Both the position numbers and the translations under genes were made by a program. 64,000 nt of DNA from an uncultured Prevotellaceae bacterium (lineage in GTDB: Bacteria; Bacteroidota; Bacteroidia; Bacteroidales; Bacteroidaceae). The stretch is taken from positions 33,133-97,132 of the forward strand of contig CAMHUI010000003.1 of NCBI GenBank assembly GCA_946188345.1, given 5' to 3'. The notes beneath the pieces were generated by a model that did no database searches, was not told where the DNA came from, and was given only the letters and a program-made list of their open reading frames with translations. Below, in pieces: positions 42,348 to 49,937 of this stretch; within the stretch, counting starts at the first letter, position 1, and each line of letters opens with the position of its first letter.

Positions 42348-43693
42348 GACGACTGACGATAGCAAGCCTGCTTTTTGCCGTCTTTCTTCTGACGGCTTGC
42401 CGCCACGCACCTTCTGCCGATGTGTTGCTGCTTCGTGCCGACACGTTGCTGTTGGAACATGACTCACCCAGGGCCCTGCAGTGTCTGGAGGAAGCCGTCG
42501 ACGTGGCTCGTCACGACACGACAAGGGCGATGGCATGGAATATGATCGGCAGCCTCTATCTTGAACAGAACATTAACGATCTGGCATTGAAAGCCTTCCG
42601 CCAGGCCTATCACTACGATTCATTGTTAAACGACACGTCAGGACTCATCTACGACCTTCGCGACATGGGTAATGTCTATCGTTCGCAGGCCCTCTTCGAC
42701 AGTTGCCGCGTTTGTTTCGATGCTGCCCTTCGGCTTGCCACGCTCATGGGCGACGACCTGATGGTCAGCGACATCAAGGGTCAGCAGGCAGCCCTCTATC
42801 TGCAGCAGGACAGTCCGCAGGCAGCCCGACCGTTGCTGATGGAGGCTCTCAAGCTGGTGGATGCCGAGAGTGAGAGCGGACTCTATTACATGGCAGCCGA
42901 CTATTACACGAAAGTCCATCAGACCGATTCTGCCGAGTACTACTATCGGCAGTTGCTCGACGTAGGAACCCTCTACACCCAGCAGGCTGCCCATGCCGCC
43001 TTGGCCGACATAAGCATGAAGAAATACGGCGACGCTGACAAAGCCCTCTATCACCTGCAGCAATATGAACTGCTGACCGACTCGGTGGTCAGTCTGACCG
43101 ACATCGAGACGTTGCGGCGGATGAGTGCCCTCTACGACTATCAGCACCATGAGCGGGAGGCGGTGCGACAACAGCTCACCGCCACCCGTCGCGGACAGAT
43201 ACTGGCCATTGTCTTTGCCCTGTTGTGCCTGTTGTCGGCAGCCTTTGTAGGATTGTTCCTCAACAGTCGGCGCAGACAGGCTGTGTTCACCCTCCGACTG
43301 AACGAACTGCAGCGGCAGCTGGCCGACTACGAACAGCGTATGGCCAATATGCCCGAAGAGAACAGAAACCCTGTCCCCATCCCTTTTCTGCAACAGCGTA
43401 TGGCGGTCGACACCGACCGTCCGCTCAATAAAGACGAATGGCAACAGCTGGAACAACAGGTGAACGAACACTACCCTGACTTCACCCGACGGCTCTTTTC
43501 ATTCCGCCAACTGAACGAGCAGGAATATCATGTCTGTCTGCTGTTGAAGGCAGGAGCCGCACCTGCCGCCATTGCCTTGCTCACGGCCCACTCGAAACAG
43601 TCGGTGACCAACAGTCGCAGCCGGCTCTTCGAGAAGACTTTCGGGCGGAAGGGCACCACCGCCGAATGGGATGAATTTATAAAAACACTTTAA
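42341..43693 (+). CDS. TPR lipoprotein with membrane helix and C-terminal HTH-like domain
   Basis: The 450-residue protein starts with a lipobox-like LLTACRH (Cys20), followed by about six tetratricopeptide-type helical pairs (ALQCLEEAVDVARHDT, ALKAFRQAYHYDSLLN and so on), a membrane helix (ILAIVFALLCLLSAAFVGLFL, about residues 287-307), a coiled-coil stretch and a C-terminal helical domain (LNEQEYHVCLLLKAGAAPAAIALLTAHSKQSVTNSRSRLFEKTFG) that resembles the LuxR/sigma-4-type HTH. Bacteroidota have many such TPR-TM-HTH proteins, thought to be membrane-bound regulators. A cleaved lipoprotein anchor and a cytoplasmic HTH would put it across the membrane. Confidence 0.75.
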   Translation: MVRRLTIASLLFAVFLLTACRHAPSADVLLLRADTLLLEHDSPRALQCLEEAVDVARHDTTRAMAWNMIGSLYLEQNINDLALKAFRQAYHYDSLLNDTSGLIYDLRDMGNVYRSQALFDSCRVCFDAALRLATLMGDDLMVSDIKGQQAALYLQQDSPQAARPLLMEALKLVDAESESGLYYMAADYYTKVHQTDSAEYYYRQLLDVGTLYTQQAAHAALADISMKKYGDADKALYHLQQYELLTDSVVSLTDIETLRRMSALYDYQHHEREAVRQQLTATRRGQILAIVFALLCLLSAAFVGLFLNSRRRQAVFTLRLNELQRQLADYEQRMANMPEENRNPVPIPFLQQRMAVDTDRPLNKDEWQQLEQQVNEHYPDFTRRLFSFRQLNEQEYHVCLLLKAGAAPAAIALLTAHSKQSVTNSRSRLFEKTFGRKGTTAEWDEFIKTL

Positions 43694-43767
43694 TTAAATG
43701 GGGATAGCAATCTGAGGATAATGAGAAACCAAGTAGCGAAAATGATTAAACCTTAAAACTTAGAAAT

Positions 43768-45726
43768 ATGAGAAAACTTCTACTTCTTACAATGACTGTG
43801 TTGATGTCCTTGTCGGCATGGGCACAAGATGACCATCGGTCTATGCTGGAACAAGGCAGAAAGTGGTTCTACTTTCATCATCACTTTGAGTCGACGGAGC
43901 CCAAGGGTGATGGCAGCCAGTATGATGGCTATGAGCACACCCTCTCACTGGTGTCCTATGAGTTAAAGGATGAGACCGTAATCAATGGACAGACGTATAG
44001 GAAGGTATATCGTCATATTCACCCTTCTGTTGATTCGTTTTATACCGATGACGAGGGCACTTATTATGCTGCCTATCGCGAAGAGGACGGAAAAGTATAT
44101 GCATGGGACAGTTATGCCCAAAAAGACTTTCTGCTCATCGACTTCACCATGCAAGGCTACAAAGAAGGCCCGAAGTTGCAACCCGTCGAGAGCACCATCA
44201 ATACAGCAACAGGTAAATTCAGAAGATATCAGTATGTAGGCACCGATGATTTAGGACAAACCTATACATCCGACATTGTCGGCGTTGAAGGCATCGGATT
44301 CAACAAGACAGGTCTTGTTCACTATCTGTTCGAACCCGAGGTAGACTGTATCTGCGACTATGAGGAGTTCATAGCTGTCTATGATAACGATGATTATCCT
44401 TTATTCACCCAGGAAGATTTCAATGCACCGAAGGAAATAACCCTGACGGCAGACGAACGCCAGCAGCTGAAGCAAAACAACCACTTCGCCTTCAACTTGT
44501 TCCGCGAAGCCCGCGAGAATATAAACATGGTGCTCTCGCCATTGAGCATCACCTATGCGCTGGGCATGATGAACAACGGTGCTGCCGGAAAGACCCTTGA
44601 GGAAATCAACAATGTGCTGGGATTTGCCGACGGAGGAGCCGATGCCATCAACAGCCTCTGCCGAAAGCTGATGACAGAGATGCCCGACGTAGACCCAAAG
44701 ACCAGGATGACCTTCAGCAACACCATCTTCGTCAACGAAGGAAAGGGCTATCAGCTGCAGGACGGTTTCGTGGAGAAAGCACTCACCTTCTACGATGCTA
44801 CCCCACAGGCCCGCGACTTTGCCGACGGCATGACGCGTGACGTCATCAACCACTGGGCCAGCGACCATACCGAAGGAATGATAAAGGAAATACTGACCGA
44901 GGAGGATTTTGATGAGGATATGGTGAGTTATCTGCTCAATGCCCTCTATTTCAAAGGCATATGGAGTAGTCCCTTTGACGAAACAAACACCCACGAAGAA
45001 GACTTCAACGGACAGGAAACCGTACAGATGATGAATAAGGAAATGGAGGATGTCTCCTTAGTAGAAAACGACCTCTACCGCGCTGCCAACCTGCCCTATG
45101 GCAACGGAGGCTACACCATGACCGTCTTCCTGCCGAACGAAGGAAAAACCATCGACGATGTACTCCAGAGCCTGTCTGACAGCGAATGGCCCGTCAAGAG
45201 TAATCGCGGATACGACTATCTCTACCTGAAGATGCCCCGCTTTGAAACTCAGACCGATCTGTATCTGAAGCAAATCATGAAAAACCTCGGAATGCCCACC
45301 GCCTTCAGTCCTTCAGCCGAATTTCCTTACTTCTGCAATTCGCCAGTGTATATTGATTTCATGAAGCAGGCGGCAAAGATAGAAGTCAACGAAAAAGGCA
45401 CCGAGGCTGCCGCCGTCACCATTATTGGTGATGGAGAGATATCTATTCCCAGTTCGACCCAATTCTATCTCAACAGACCCTTCCTCTATGTCATCAGTGA
45501 GCAGTCGACCCATGCCATCCTCTTCATCGGACAATATGTTGGAGAACATCCTACGGGCATCAGCCAAATCCCGTCACCAGTAGGGAAGTCAGAAAGAGCA
45601 GGGCTTTATAACCTGCAGGGACAACGCCTCACCTACCTCCCCTTGGGGAATGGCGAGAGGGGTTCAAACCTCCAACCAAAGGGAGTCTATGTGAAGGACG
45701 GCCGCAAGGTCATCATTACACGCTGA
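43768..45726 (+). CDS. Serpin with extra N-terminal domain and C-terminal tail
   Basis: The 652-residue protein has a signal peptide (MRKLLLLTMTVLMSLSAWA). Residues about 20-220 form an unrecognised domain that begins HRSMLEQGRKWFYFHHHFES. The serpin core runs from about residue 232 to 600 (FAFNLFREARENINMVLSPLSITYALGMMNNGAAGKT). The hinge EVNEKGTEAAAVT is of the inhibitory type with small residues, and RPFLYVISEQSTHAILFIG follows the reactive loop. A NLQGQRL...KGVYVKDGRKVIITR tail ends the protein. Serpins trap serine or cysteine proteases irreversibly; a secreted bacterial one may guard against host or rival proteases. The tail linker contains sequence like the GC-rich palindromes. Confidence 0.9.
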   Translation: MRKLLLLTMTVLMSLSAWAQDDHRSMLEQGRKWFYFHHHFESTEPKGDGSQYDGYEHTLSLVSYELKDETVINGQTYRKVYRHIHPSVDSFYTDDEGTYYAAYREEDGKVYAWDSYAQKDFLLIDFTMQGYKEGPKLQPVESTINTATGKFRRYQYVGTDDLGQTYTSDIVGVEGIGFNKTGLVHYLFEPEVDCICDYEEFIAVYDNDDYPLFTQEDFNAPKEITLTADERQQLKQNNHFAFNLFREARENINMVLSPLSITYALGMMNNGAAGKTLEEINNVLGFADGGADAINSLCRKLMTEMPDVDPKTRMTFSNTIFVNEGKGYQLQDGFVEKALTFYDATPQARDFADGMTRDVINHWASDHTEGMIKEILTEEDFDEDMVSYLLNALYFKGIWSSPFDETNTHEEDFNGQETVQMMNKEMEDVSLVENDLYRAANLPYGNGGYTMTVFLPNEGKTIDDVLQSLSDSEWPVKSNRGYDYLYLKMPRFETQTDLYLKQIMKNLGMPTAFSPSAEFPYFCNSPVYIDFMKQAAKIEVNEKGTEAAAVTIIGDGEISIPSSTQFYLNRPFLYVISEQSTHAILFIGQYVGEHPTGISQIPSPVGKSERAGLYNLQGQRLTYLPLGNGERGSNLQPKGVYVKDGRKVIITR

Positions 45727-45746
45727 AAAGTAGATATAATATCCAT

Positions 45747-45780
45747 CCCCCCCCGGGAAGCCCTGGGGGGCTTTTTCTTT
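45747..45780 (+). terminator. Terminator after the serpin gene
   Basis: A C-tract and a G-tract (CCCCCC...GGGGGG) form a short strong stem followed by CTTTTTCTTT, 20 bp after the serpin stop codon. Confidence 0.65.
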
Positions 45781-45847
45781 CTTTCGATATTGGCTGTTGT
45801 TGATGGGAAACCATAGCTTCGAAAGGATGATCTCTTAAAAGTACGCC

Positions 45848-45957
45848 TGTTACCTGTGTGAGATCATCCTGTTATCAATGTGAGATAATGGTGTTATCAA
45901 TGTGAGATAATCGGATTATCAATGTGAGATCATCGAGTTATCAGTGCTTGATAACAC
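45848..45957. repeat. Five-unit 22-bp array with TTATC/GATAA dyads
   Basis: Units start at 45848, 45870, 45892, 45914 and 45936. The core is GTTATCAATGTGAGATAA; dyads TTATC...GATAA are centred at 45880 and 45902, an imperfect one at 45924 and a perfect GTTATC/GATAAC at 45946. The joins between units form further palindromes such as GATAATC-G-GATTATC. The array ends about 40 bp before the korB homology begins. It has the same 22-bp geometry as arrays at 31413 and 48182, with a different sequence. Confidence 0.85.
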
Positions 45958-45999
45958 CATTATCAGAAAAAAGTCCTTTTCCCGAACGTTTTTATCGGC

Positions 46000-46863
46000 A
46001 TCGGCTGCTCGTCGCGACTGCCCTACTATGTCAACACCTATGCCATGCAGACCATCCACGGCCGCGCTGCCGCCATCGCAACGGGTGCCAAGGTTGTCAA
46101 CCCCAAGCTTACTATCTGGCAGATTTCCGGCGACGGCGACGGACTGGCCATCGGCGGAAACCATTTCATCCATGCCATGCGCCGCAACATCGACCTGAAC
46201 ATGATTCTGCTCAACAATCGCATCTATGGCCTCACCAAGGGACAGTACTCCCCTACGTCGCCCCGTGGCTTCGTGTCGAAGTCGTCGCCCTACGGAACCG
46301 TTGAAGACCCCTTCCGCCCAGCAGAACTTTGCTTCGGTGCACGCGGACGCTTCTTCGCACGCGCCGTAGCAACCGACCAGCCCGGCACCATCGAAATCCT
46401 CAAGGCAGCCCATGAACACAAGGGAGCGGCCGTATGCGAAATCCTGCAGAACTGCGTCATCTTCAACAACGGATGCCACGACCTTGTATATAACAAGGAA
46501 GGCCGACAGAAGAACGCCATCTACGTGCGCCACGGCGAGAAACTAGTCTTTGGAGAGAACCAGGAGTACGGACTCATGCAGGAAGGCTTCGGACTGAAGG
46601 TGGTGAAGATTGGCGAGAACGGCATCACGCTGGACGACATCCTCACTCACGATGCCCACTGCCAGGACGACACGCTGCAACTGAAGCTTGCCATGATGAC
46701 GCCTGAAGACGGGTTCCCCATTGCCCTCGGTGTCATTCGCGACGTGGAAGCACCTACCTACGACGATGCCGTCAACGCACAGCTCGCCGAGGTCAGCGCC
46801 CAGAAGCCCTACCACACGTTCGAGGAACTGCTCGAGACAAACGACATCTGGGAAGTGAAATAA
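46000..46863 (+). pseudogene. 5'-truncated duplicate of korB
   Basis: This 864-nt stretch matches the last 864 nt of korB (40322-41185) without a gap and differs at about 18 positions, nearly all silent. The protein changes only at YHSFMELL to YHTFEELL near the C-terminus. The first 49 codons, including CPGCGDH with two cluster-binding cysteines, are missing. An internal ATG at 46045 could give a 272-residue product without that motif, which is unlikely to be active. The frame is intact, so the truncation is recent or the frame is kept open by conversion with korB. Confidence 0.93.
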
Positions 46864-46884
46864 GTAATCAGAAATACTTATGCA

Positions 46885-46926
46885 ACAGCCCCCGCATCTA
46901 ACGCGATGCGGGGGCTGTCTTTTTTT
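46885..46926 (+). terminator. Strong terminator behind the korB fragment
   Basis: ACAGCCCCCGCAT and ATGCGGGGGCTGT make a perfect 13-bp stem with an eight-base loop, followed by CTTTTTTTT. It is probably the original korAB terminator. Confidence 0.9.
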
Positions 46927-46927
46927 T

Positions 46928-47716
46928 CTACATGGTTTCCTCCAATCTTTTGTAGAACTGCTGCAGGATGTCAAGCACCTCTGCCGGCAGATAGGAGAAT
47001 GCCTTCTGGGCTATCTCCGTGGGCACCTCGTAGTAGGCCTCGGCGATGGCTCCGGTGATGGCAGCTTTCGTGTCGGTGTCGCCTTGTGCCATGACGGCAA
47101 TGCGGATGGCGTCTTCGAAGCTGTTGCTCTCAAGGAAGCAGCGTATAGCCCAGGGCACGGTCTCCTGACAAGTGGAGTCGAAGTGGCCGAGGCTGCCAAG
47201 GCGGTTGATGTCCTTGAGCGGCGGCAACTCATAACCGAAGTTACGTGCCACGGCTCCCTCCACCTCGTCGCGGGTGATGCGACAGGTGCGCAGCCAATAG
47301 ACGAGCGTCGCCACACACTGGGCACCCTTGATGCCTTCGCTGTGGCAGTGGCTGCACTCCGCACTCTGCTTGGCCTGCGAAAGCACATCCTGATACTCGT
47401 TGAAGAGCCATCCCACGGGACTTACACGCATGGCAGAGCCGTTGCCATAGGATGCCACGGGCAGCGGATTAGCCGACTCTAACCACTGGTGGAACATCGC
47501 CCCATAGCCTCCCATCGGGTTGGGATAGCGGTGGCACCAGTCCAGCAGGCTGTCCTTGTAAGGCTTGCCGTTGAGGATGGCATCGGCAATGGCAACCGTA
47601 CAGATGGTGTCGTCGGTATAGCTGCAGTCGTCAGAGAATAACTCGAAGTCCTCGGTAGGCTTCTGGTCAAATTCAAAACGCGATCCTACGATGTCGCCAA
47701 TGATTGCTCCTAACAT
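46928..47716 (-). CDS. ADP-ribosylglycohydrolase family protein
   Basis: The 262-residue protein has the DraG/ARH pattern: GAIIGDIVGSRFE at the start, CSYTDDTICTVAIADAIL (metal-binding TDDT), YGNGSAMRVSPVGWLF, and late AVMAQGDTDTKAAITGAIAEAYY (DxDT metal site). It removes ADP-ribose from modified proteins or nucleic acids, or acts on a related ADP-ribose bond, in the cytoplasm. It converges on the korB fragment with only a terminator between them. The protein is full length for the short bacterial ARH class. A tRNA gene and promoter lie upstream on the same strand. Confidence 0.9.
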   Translation of the reverse strand: MLGAIIGDIVGSRFEFDQKPTEDFELFSDDCSYTDDTICTVAIADAILNGKPYKDSLLDWCHRYPNPMGGYGAMFHQWLESANPLPVASYGNGSAMRVSPVGWLFNEYQDVLSQAKQSAECSHCHSEGIKGAQCVATLVYWLRTCRITRDEVEGAVARNFGYELPPLKDINRLGSLGHFDSTCQETVPWAIRCFLESNSFEDAIRIAVMAQGDTDTKAAITGAIAEAYYEVPTEIAQKAFSYLPAEVLDILQQFYKRLEETM

Positions 47717-47846
47717 GGGGGAAGGGGTATTTTAAGTGAAAAGTGAAGCGGTTAAAGTAACAGGACGAAGGGAGAGGGTCTGACAGACAGAAGACTTCTG
47801 GGTTCGTCATTCCACCATAAACGGAGGAGCCCGTCCTCTGATTATG

Positions 47847-47918
47847 TAGTCCCACCGAGAATCGAACTCGGATCTAATCTTTAGGAGAGACTTGTTCTAT
47901 CCATTGAACTATGGGACC
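47847..47918 (-). tRNA. tRNA-Arg (anticodon CCT)
   Basis: On the minus strand the acceptor arms GGTCCCA and TGGGACT close a 72-nt cloverleaf. The anticodon loop CTCCTAA carries CCT, and the T arm reads CCGAG-TTCGATT-CTCGG. The discriminator base is A and CCA is not encoded. A TTG-N19-TAACTTTG promoter lies directly upstream. Confidence 0.95.
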
Positions 47919-47932
47919 GCCTTTTGCAGCTG

Positions 47933-47962
47933 CAAAGTTACGAAAAATCGAGAGCAGAACAA
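47933..47962 (-). promoter_or_regulatory. tRNA-Arg promoter
   Basis: On the minus strand TTG (47962-47960) and TAACTTTG (47940-47933) are 19 bp apart, 15 bp before the tRNA 5' end. The match to the consensus is full. Confidence 0.8.
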
Positions 47963-48006
47963 AATAAATTTATTTATTTTTTATGCCGAGATGGAGGAAC
48001 TTATCT

Positions 48007-48036
48007 AAAGTTACGAAAAAACGAGGGAAAAGCCAA
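48007..48036 (-). repeat. 30-bp direct repeat, copy 1, promoter-like
   Basis: This 30-bp stretch is identical to 48081-48110. It contains a partial minus-strand promoter of the same layout as the tRNA-Arg promoter (the last base of the -7 element is changed). Confidence 0.7.
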
Positions 48037-48080
48037 ATTTATTTGAGCTTTTCCGAGCGCCAAGTAAGTTCGACGGAGTC

Positions 48081-48110
48081 AAAGTTACGAAAAAACGAGG
48101 GAAAAGCCAA
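48081..48110 (-). repeat. 30-bp direct repeat, copy 2, with full minus-strand promoter
   Basis: Together with C48080 this copy contains TTG, 20 bp and TAACTTTG on the minus strand, a full consensus promoter directed at the tRNA-Arg gene about 160 bp away. Confidence 0.65.
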
Positions 48111-48181
48111 CAGAAAACCATCACTTCACCTTCTATCCCTACTAAAACTTGGTTAAGTTTTCTATTTGGCCATGTCAATTC

Positions 48182-48303
48182 CTGGGTCAGAAGTCCTGAA
48201 GACCAAGGCTTGGTCTTGTTGAGACCAAAGGCTGGTCTCGTTGTGACCAAGGGCTGGTCTTATTGTGACCAAAGGCTGGTCTTATTGTGACCAAAGGCTG
48301 GTC
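48182..48303. repeat. Six-site 22-bp array with GACCA/TGGTC dyads
   Basis: Dyads are centred at 48208, 48230, 48252, 48274 and 48296, exactly 22 bp apart. The first is a perfect GACCAAG-G-CTTGGTC and the second extends to GAGACCA/TGGTCTC. A weaker CTG/CAG dyad at 48186 fits the same grid. Units read GACCAAAGGCTGGTC plus a seven-base linker such as TTATTGT. It lies between the tRNA-Arg promoters and the HU gene. No spacers of CRISPR length are present. Confidence 0.85.
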
Positions 48304-48494
48304 ATCTTCAAAATGACTGATATTGGTGAATCATCCTACGCCATTTCTATGTGGCTTTCTATAAGTTTTTCAGGGATGCAGCGGCGTAAGGTGCACGGCT
48401 GCTGGGTGACGATGGCCTATATGGGACACTATAAAGGTGACGGCCCTCACAAAGGTGAGAGCCGCCACTTGTGTTGTGAAAAATTTTTACAAAA
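48304..48494. other. Spacer between the 22-bp array and the HU gene
   Basis: Apart from the HU terminator hairpin at 48441-48464 I see nothing here; short open frames have no coding character. Confidence 0.4.
48441..48464 (-). terminator. HU gene terminator-like hairpin
   Basis: CGGC-C-CTCAC and GTGAG-A-GCCG pair around a short AAAG loop, 31 bp after the HU stop. On the minus strand a few T residues follow. Confidence 0.5.
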
Positions 48495-48767
48495 TTACTT
48501 CACAGCCTCAGCCAGTTCCTTACCGGGCTTGAACTTAGCAACCTTCTTGGCGGCAATCTTGATCTTCTTGCCAGTTGCGGGGTTCACACCCTGACGAGCG
48601 TTCTGCTTCTTAACTTCGAATGTGCCGAAGCCAATGAGCTGAACTTTCTCACCCTTCTTGAGGGCAGCCTTTACACTTGCAACTGCGGCTTCAACAGCCT
48701 TCTTTGCGGCAGCCTTTGTGATCTGAGCCTCAGCTGCTACATTCTCAACTAATTGTGTTTTGTTCAT
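48495..48767 (-). CDS. hup: DNA-binding protein HU
   Basis: The 90-residue protein is a typical HU/IHF-family chromatin protein: MNKTQLVENVAAEAQITKAAAKKAVEA at the helical start, GFGTFEVKKQNARQGVNPATGKKIKI with the DNA-inserting Arg-x-Gly-x-NP arm, and FKPGKELAEAVK at the end. It binds and bends DNA without strong sequence preference and compacts the nucleoid. It is monocistronic, with its own promoter at 48820-48849 and a hairpin after the stop. Confidence 0.97.
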   Translation of the reverse strand: MNKTQLVENVAAEAQITKAAAKKAVEAAVASVKAALKKGEKVQLIGFGTFEVKKQNARQGVNPATGKKIKIAAKKVAKFKPGKELAEAVK

Positions 48768-48819
48768 AATTTTTGTTTATTAAATGATTAATAATAAAGA
48801 GTATTTCGAAAATCTTCCG

Positions 48820-48849
48820 CAAATATATGATAAAGTTTCAAGAAAACAA
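48820..48849 (-). promoter_or_regulatory. HU promoter
   Basis: On the minus strand TTG (48849-48847) and TATATTTG (48827-48820) are 19 bp apart, 53 bp before the start codon. Confidence 0.75.
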
Positions 48850-48932
48850 ACAAAAAATTGGAAAAAATGCATTTTTTTTTGAAATTTTGTGGTAAAATGG
48901 CCATTTAAGTGCCTTTTACGGGATATTTTTCG

Positions 48933-48940
48933 TAATTTTG
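48933..48940 (+). promoter_or_regulatory. Rhomboid gene -7 element
   Basis: TAATTTTG fits TAnnTTTG and is followed by GCGCC, 33 bp before the ATG. No matching TTG is visible. Confidence 0.55.
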
Positions 48941-48972
48941 CGCCATTAATAACAAGTTAAAGATTTTCTGCC

Positions 48973-49863
48973 ATGCGCAACATACCTATCGTGACTAAAT
49001 GTCTGCTGATTGTCAACATCGTAGCCTTTCTGCTGTGTATATCTGTAGGCGGAGAGACCTTCGTCGTGGCCGGTGAACGGGTGACCGACTACACGCTAAA
49101 CAACATCTTCGGTCTGTACTTCTTCAAGGCACCCGACTTCCACGTCTTCCAACTCTTCACGTATATGTTCATGCACGGCTCGTGGTCGCACTTGTTTTTC
49201 AACATGTTTGCGCTTTGGATGTTCGGCTGTGTGGTGGAACGAGTATGGGGTCCTAAGAAATTCCTTTTTTATTACATTTTCTGCGGACTGGGAGCGGGTC
49301 TTATTCAAGAGCTGGCACAGTTTTTAGCTTTCGCGGGCCTCTTCGGCCATCCCACCATGAGCCTCGGCACCACTGTCGGCGCCTCGGGAGCCATCTACGC
49401 CATCCTACTCGCCTTCGGAATGATATTCCCCAACGAGCGCATCTTCATCTTCCCCCTGCCCGTACCCATCAAGGCTAAATTCTTCGTCGTGGGCTATGCG
49501 GCCATAGAGCTCATTCTGGCCATCTACTCCTCGGGCGACGGCGTGGCCCACACTGCCCACCTCGGAGGCATGCTCTTCGGATTTTTCCTCATACGCTACT
49601 GGCAGAAACACCCCACCATCGGCTACGGACGGAGCAACGGGCAACAGTTCTTCGACCGCCTGCAGCAACAGTGGCAGCAGCGCAAGCGCCAGCAGCCCGA
49701 CAACACCCCGACGGGAAACCCCGACTGGGACTATAATGCCCGCCAGCGAGAAAAGCAGGAAGAGATTGACCGCATCCTCGACAAGATACGCAAAAGCGGT
49801 TACGACAGCCTTTCGCGCGACGAGAAGCAGACGCTCTTCGACCAGAGCAACCGGCAGAACTGA
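48973..49863 (+). CDS. Rhomboid family intramembrane serine protease
   Basis: The 296-residue protein has six membrane helices. The catalytic Ser138 is in VGASGAIYAIL and His196 in HTAHLGGMLFG; the conserved L1-loop WR-like region reads VVERVWGPKKFL, and FTYMFMHGSWSHLFFNMFALWMFG marks helix 2. The C-terminal 80 residues are a hydrophilic, glutamine/arginine-rich cytoplasmic tail. Rhomboids cut membrane proteins inside the bilayer; the substrate is unknown. It is followed after 75 nt by the EEP-family hydrolase gene, probably in one transcript. Confidence 0.93.
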   Translation: MRNIPIVTKCLLIVNIVAFLLCISVGGETFVVAGERVTDYTLNNIFGLYFFKAPDFHVFQLFTYMFMHGSWSHLFFNMFALWMFGCVVERVWGPKKFLFYYIFCGLGAGLIQELAQFLAFAGLFGHPTMSLGTTVGASGAIYAILLAFGMIFPNERIFIFPLPVPIKAKFFVVGYAAIELILAIYSSGDGVAHTAHLGGMLFGFFLIRYWQKHPTIGYGRSNGQQFFDRLQQQWQQRKRQQPDNTPTGNPDWDYNARQREKQEEIDRILDKIRKSGYDSLSRDEKQTLFDQSNRQN

Positions 49864-49937
49864 TTGCGCGCCGGATATACACTCTCTACACACATTATTA
49901 TATATATGCACATGCGCGCGTAACGCTGACAAAAACC

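Noticed and set aside
46045..46863. Functional short KorB paralog
   Set aside because: It lacks the CPGCGDH part with cluster ligands, has no promoter or ribosome-binding site of its own and starts inside a region of plain homology.
48182..48303. CRISPR array
   Set aside because: The unit is 22 bp in all, with a 15-bp dyad and a seven-base linker that is nearly constant. There are no unique spacers of 30 bp or so and no cas genes.
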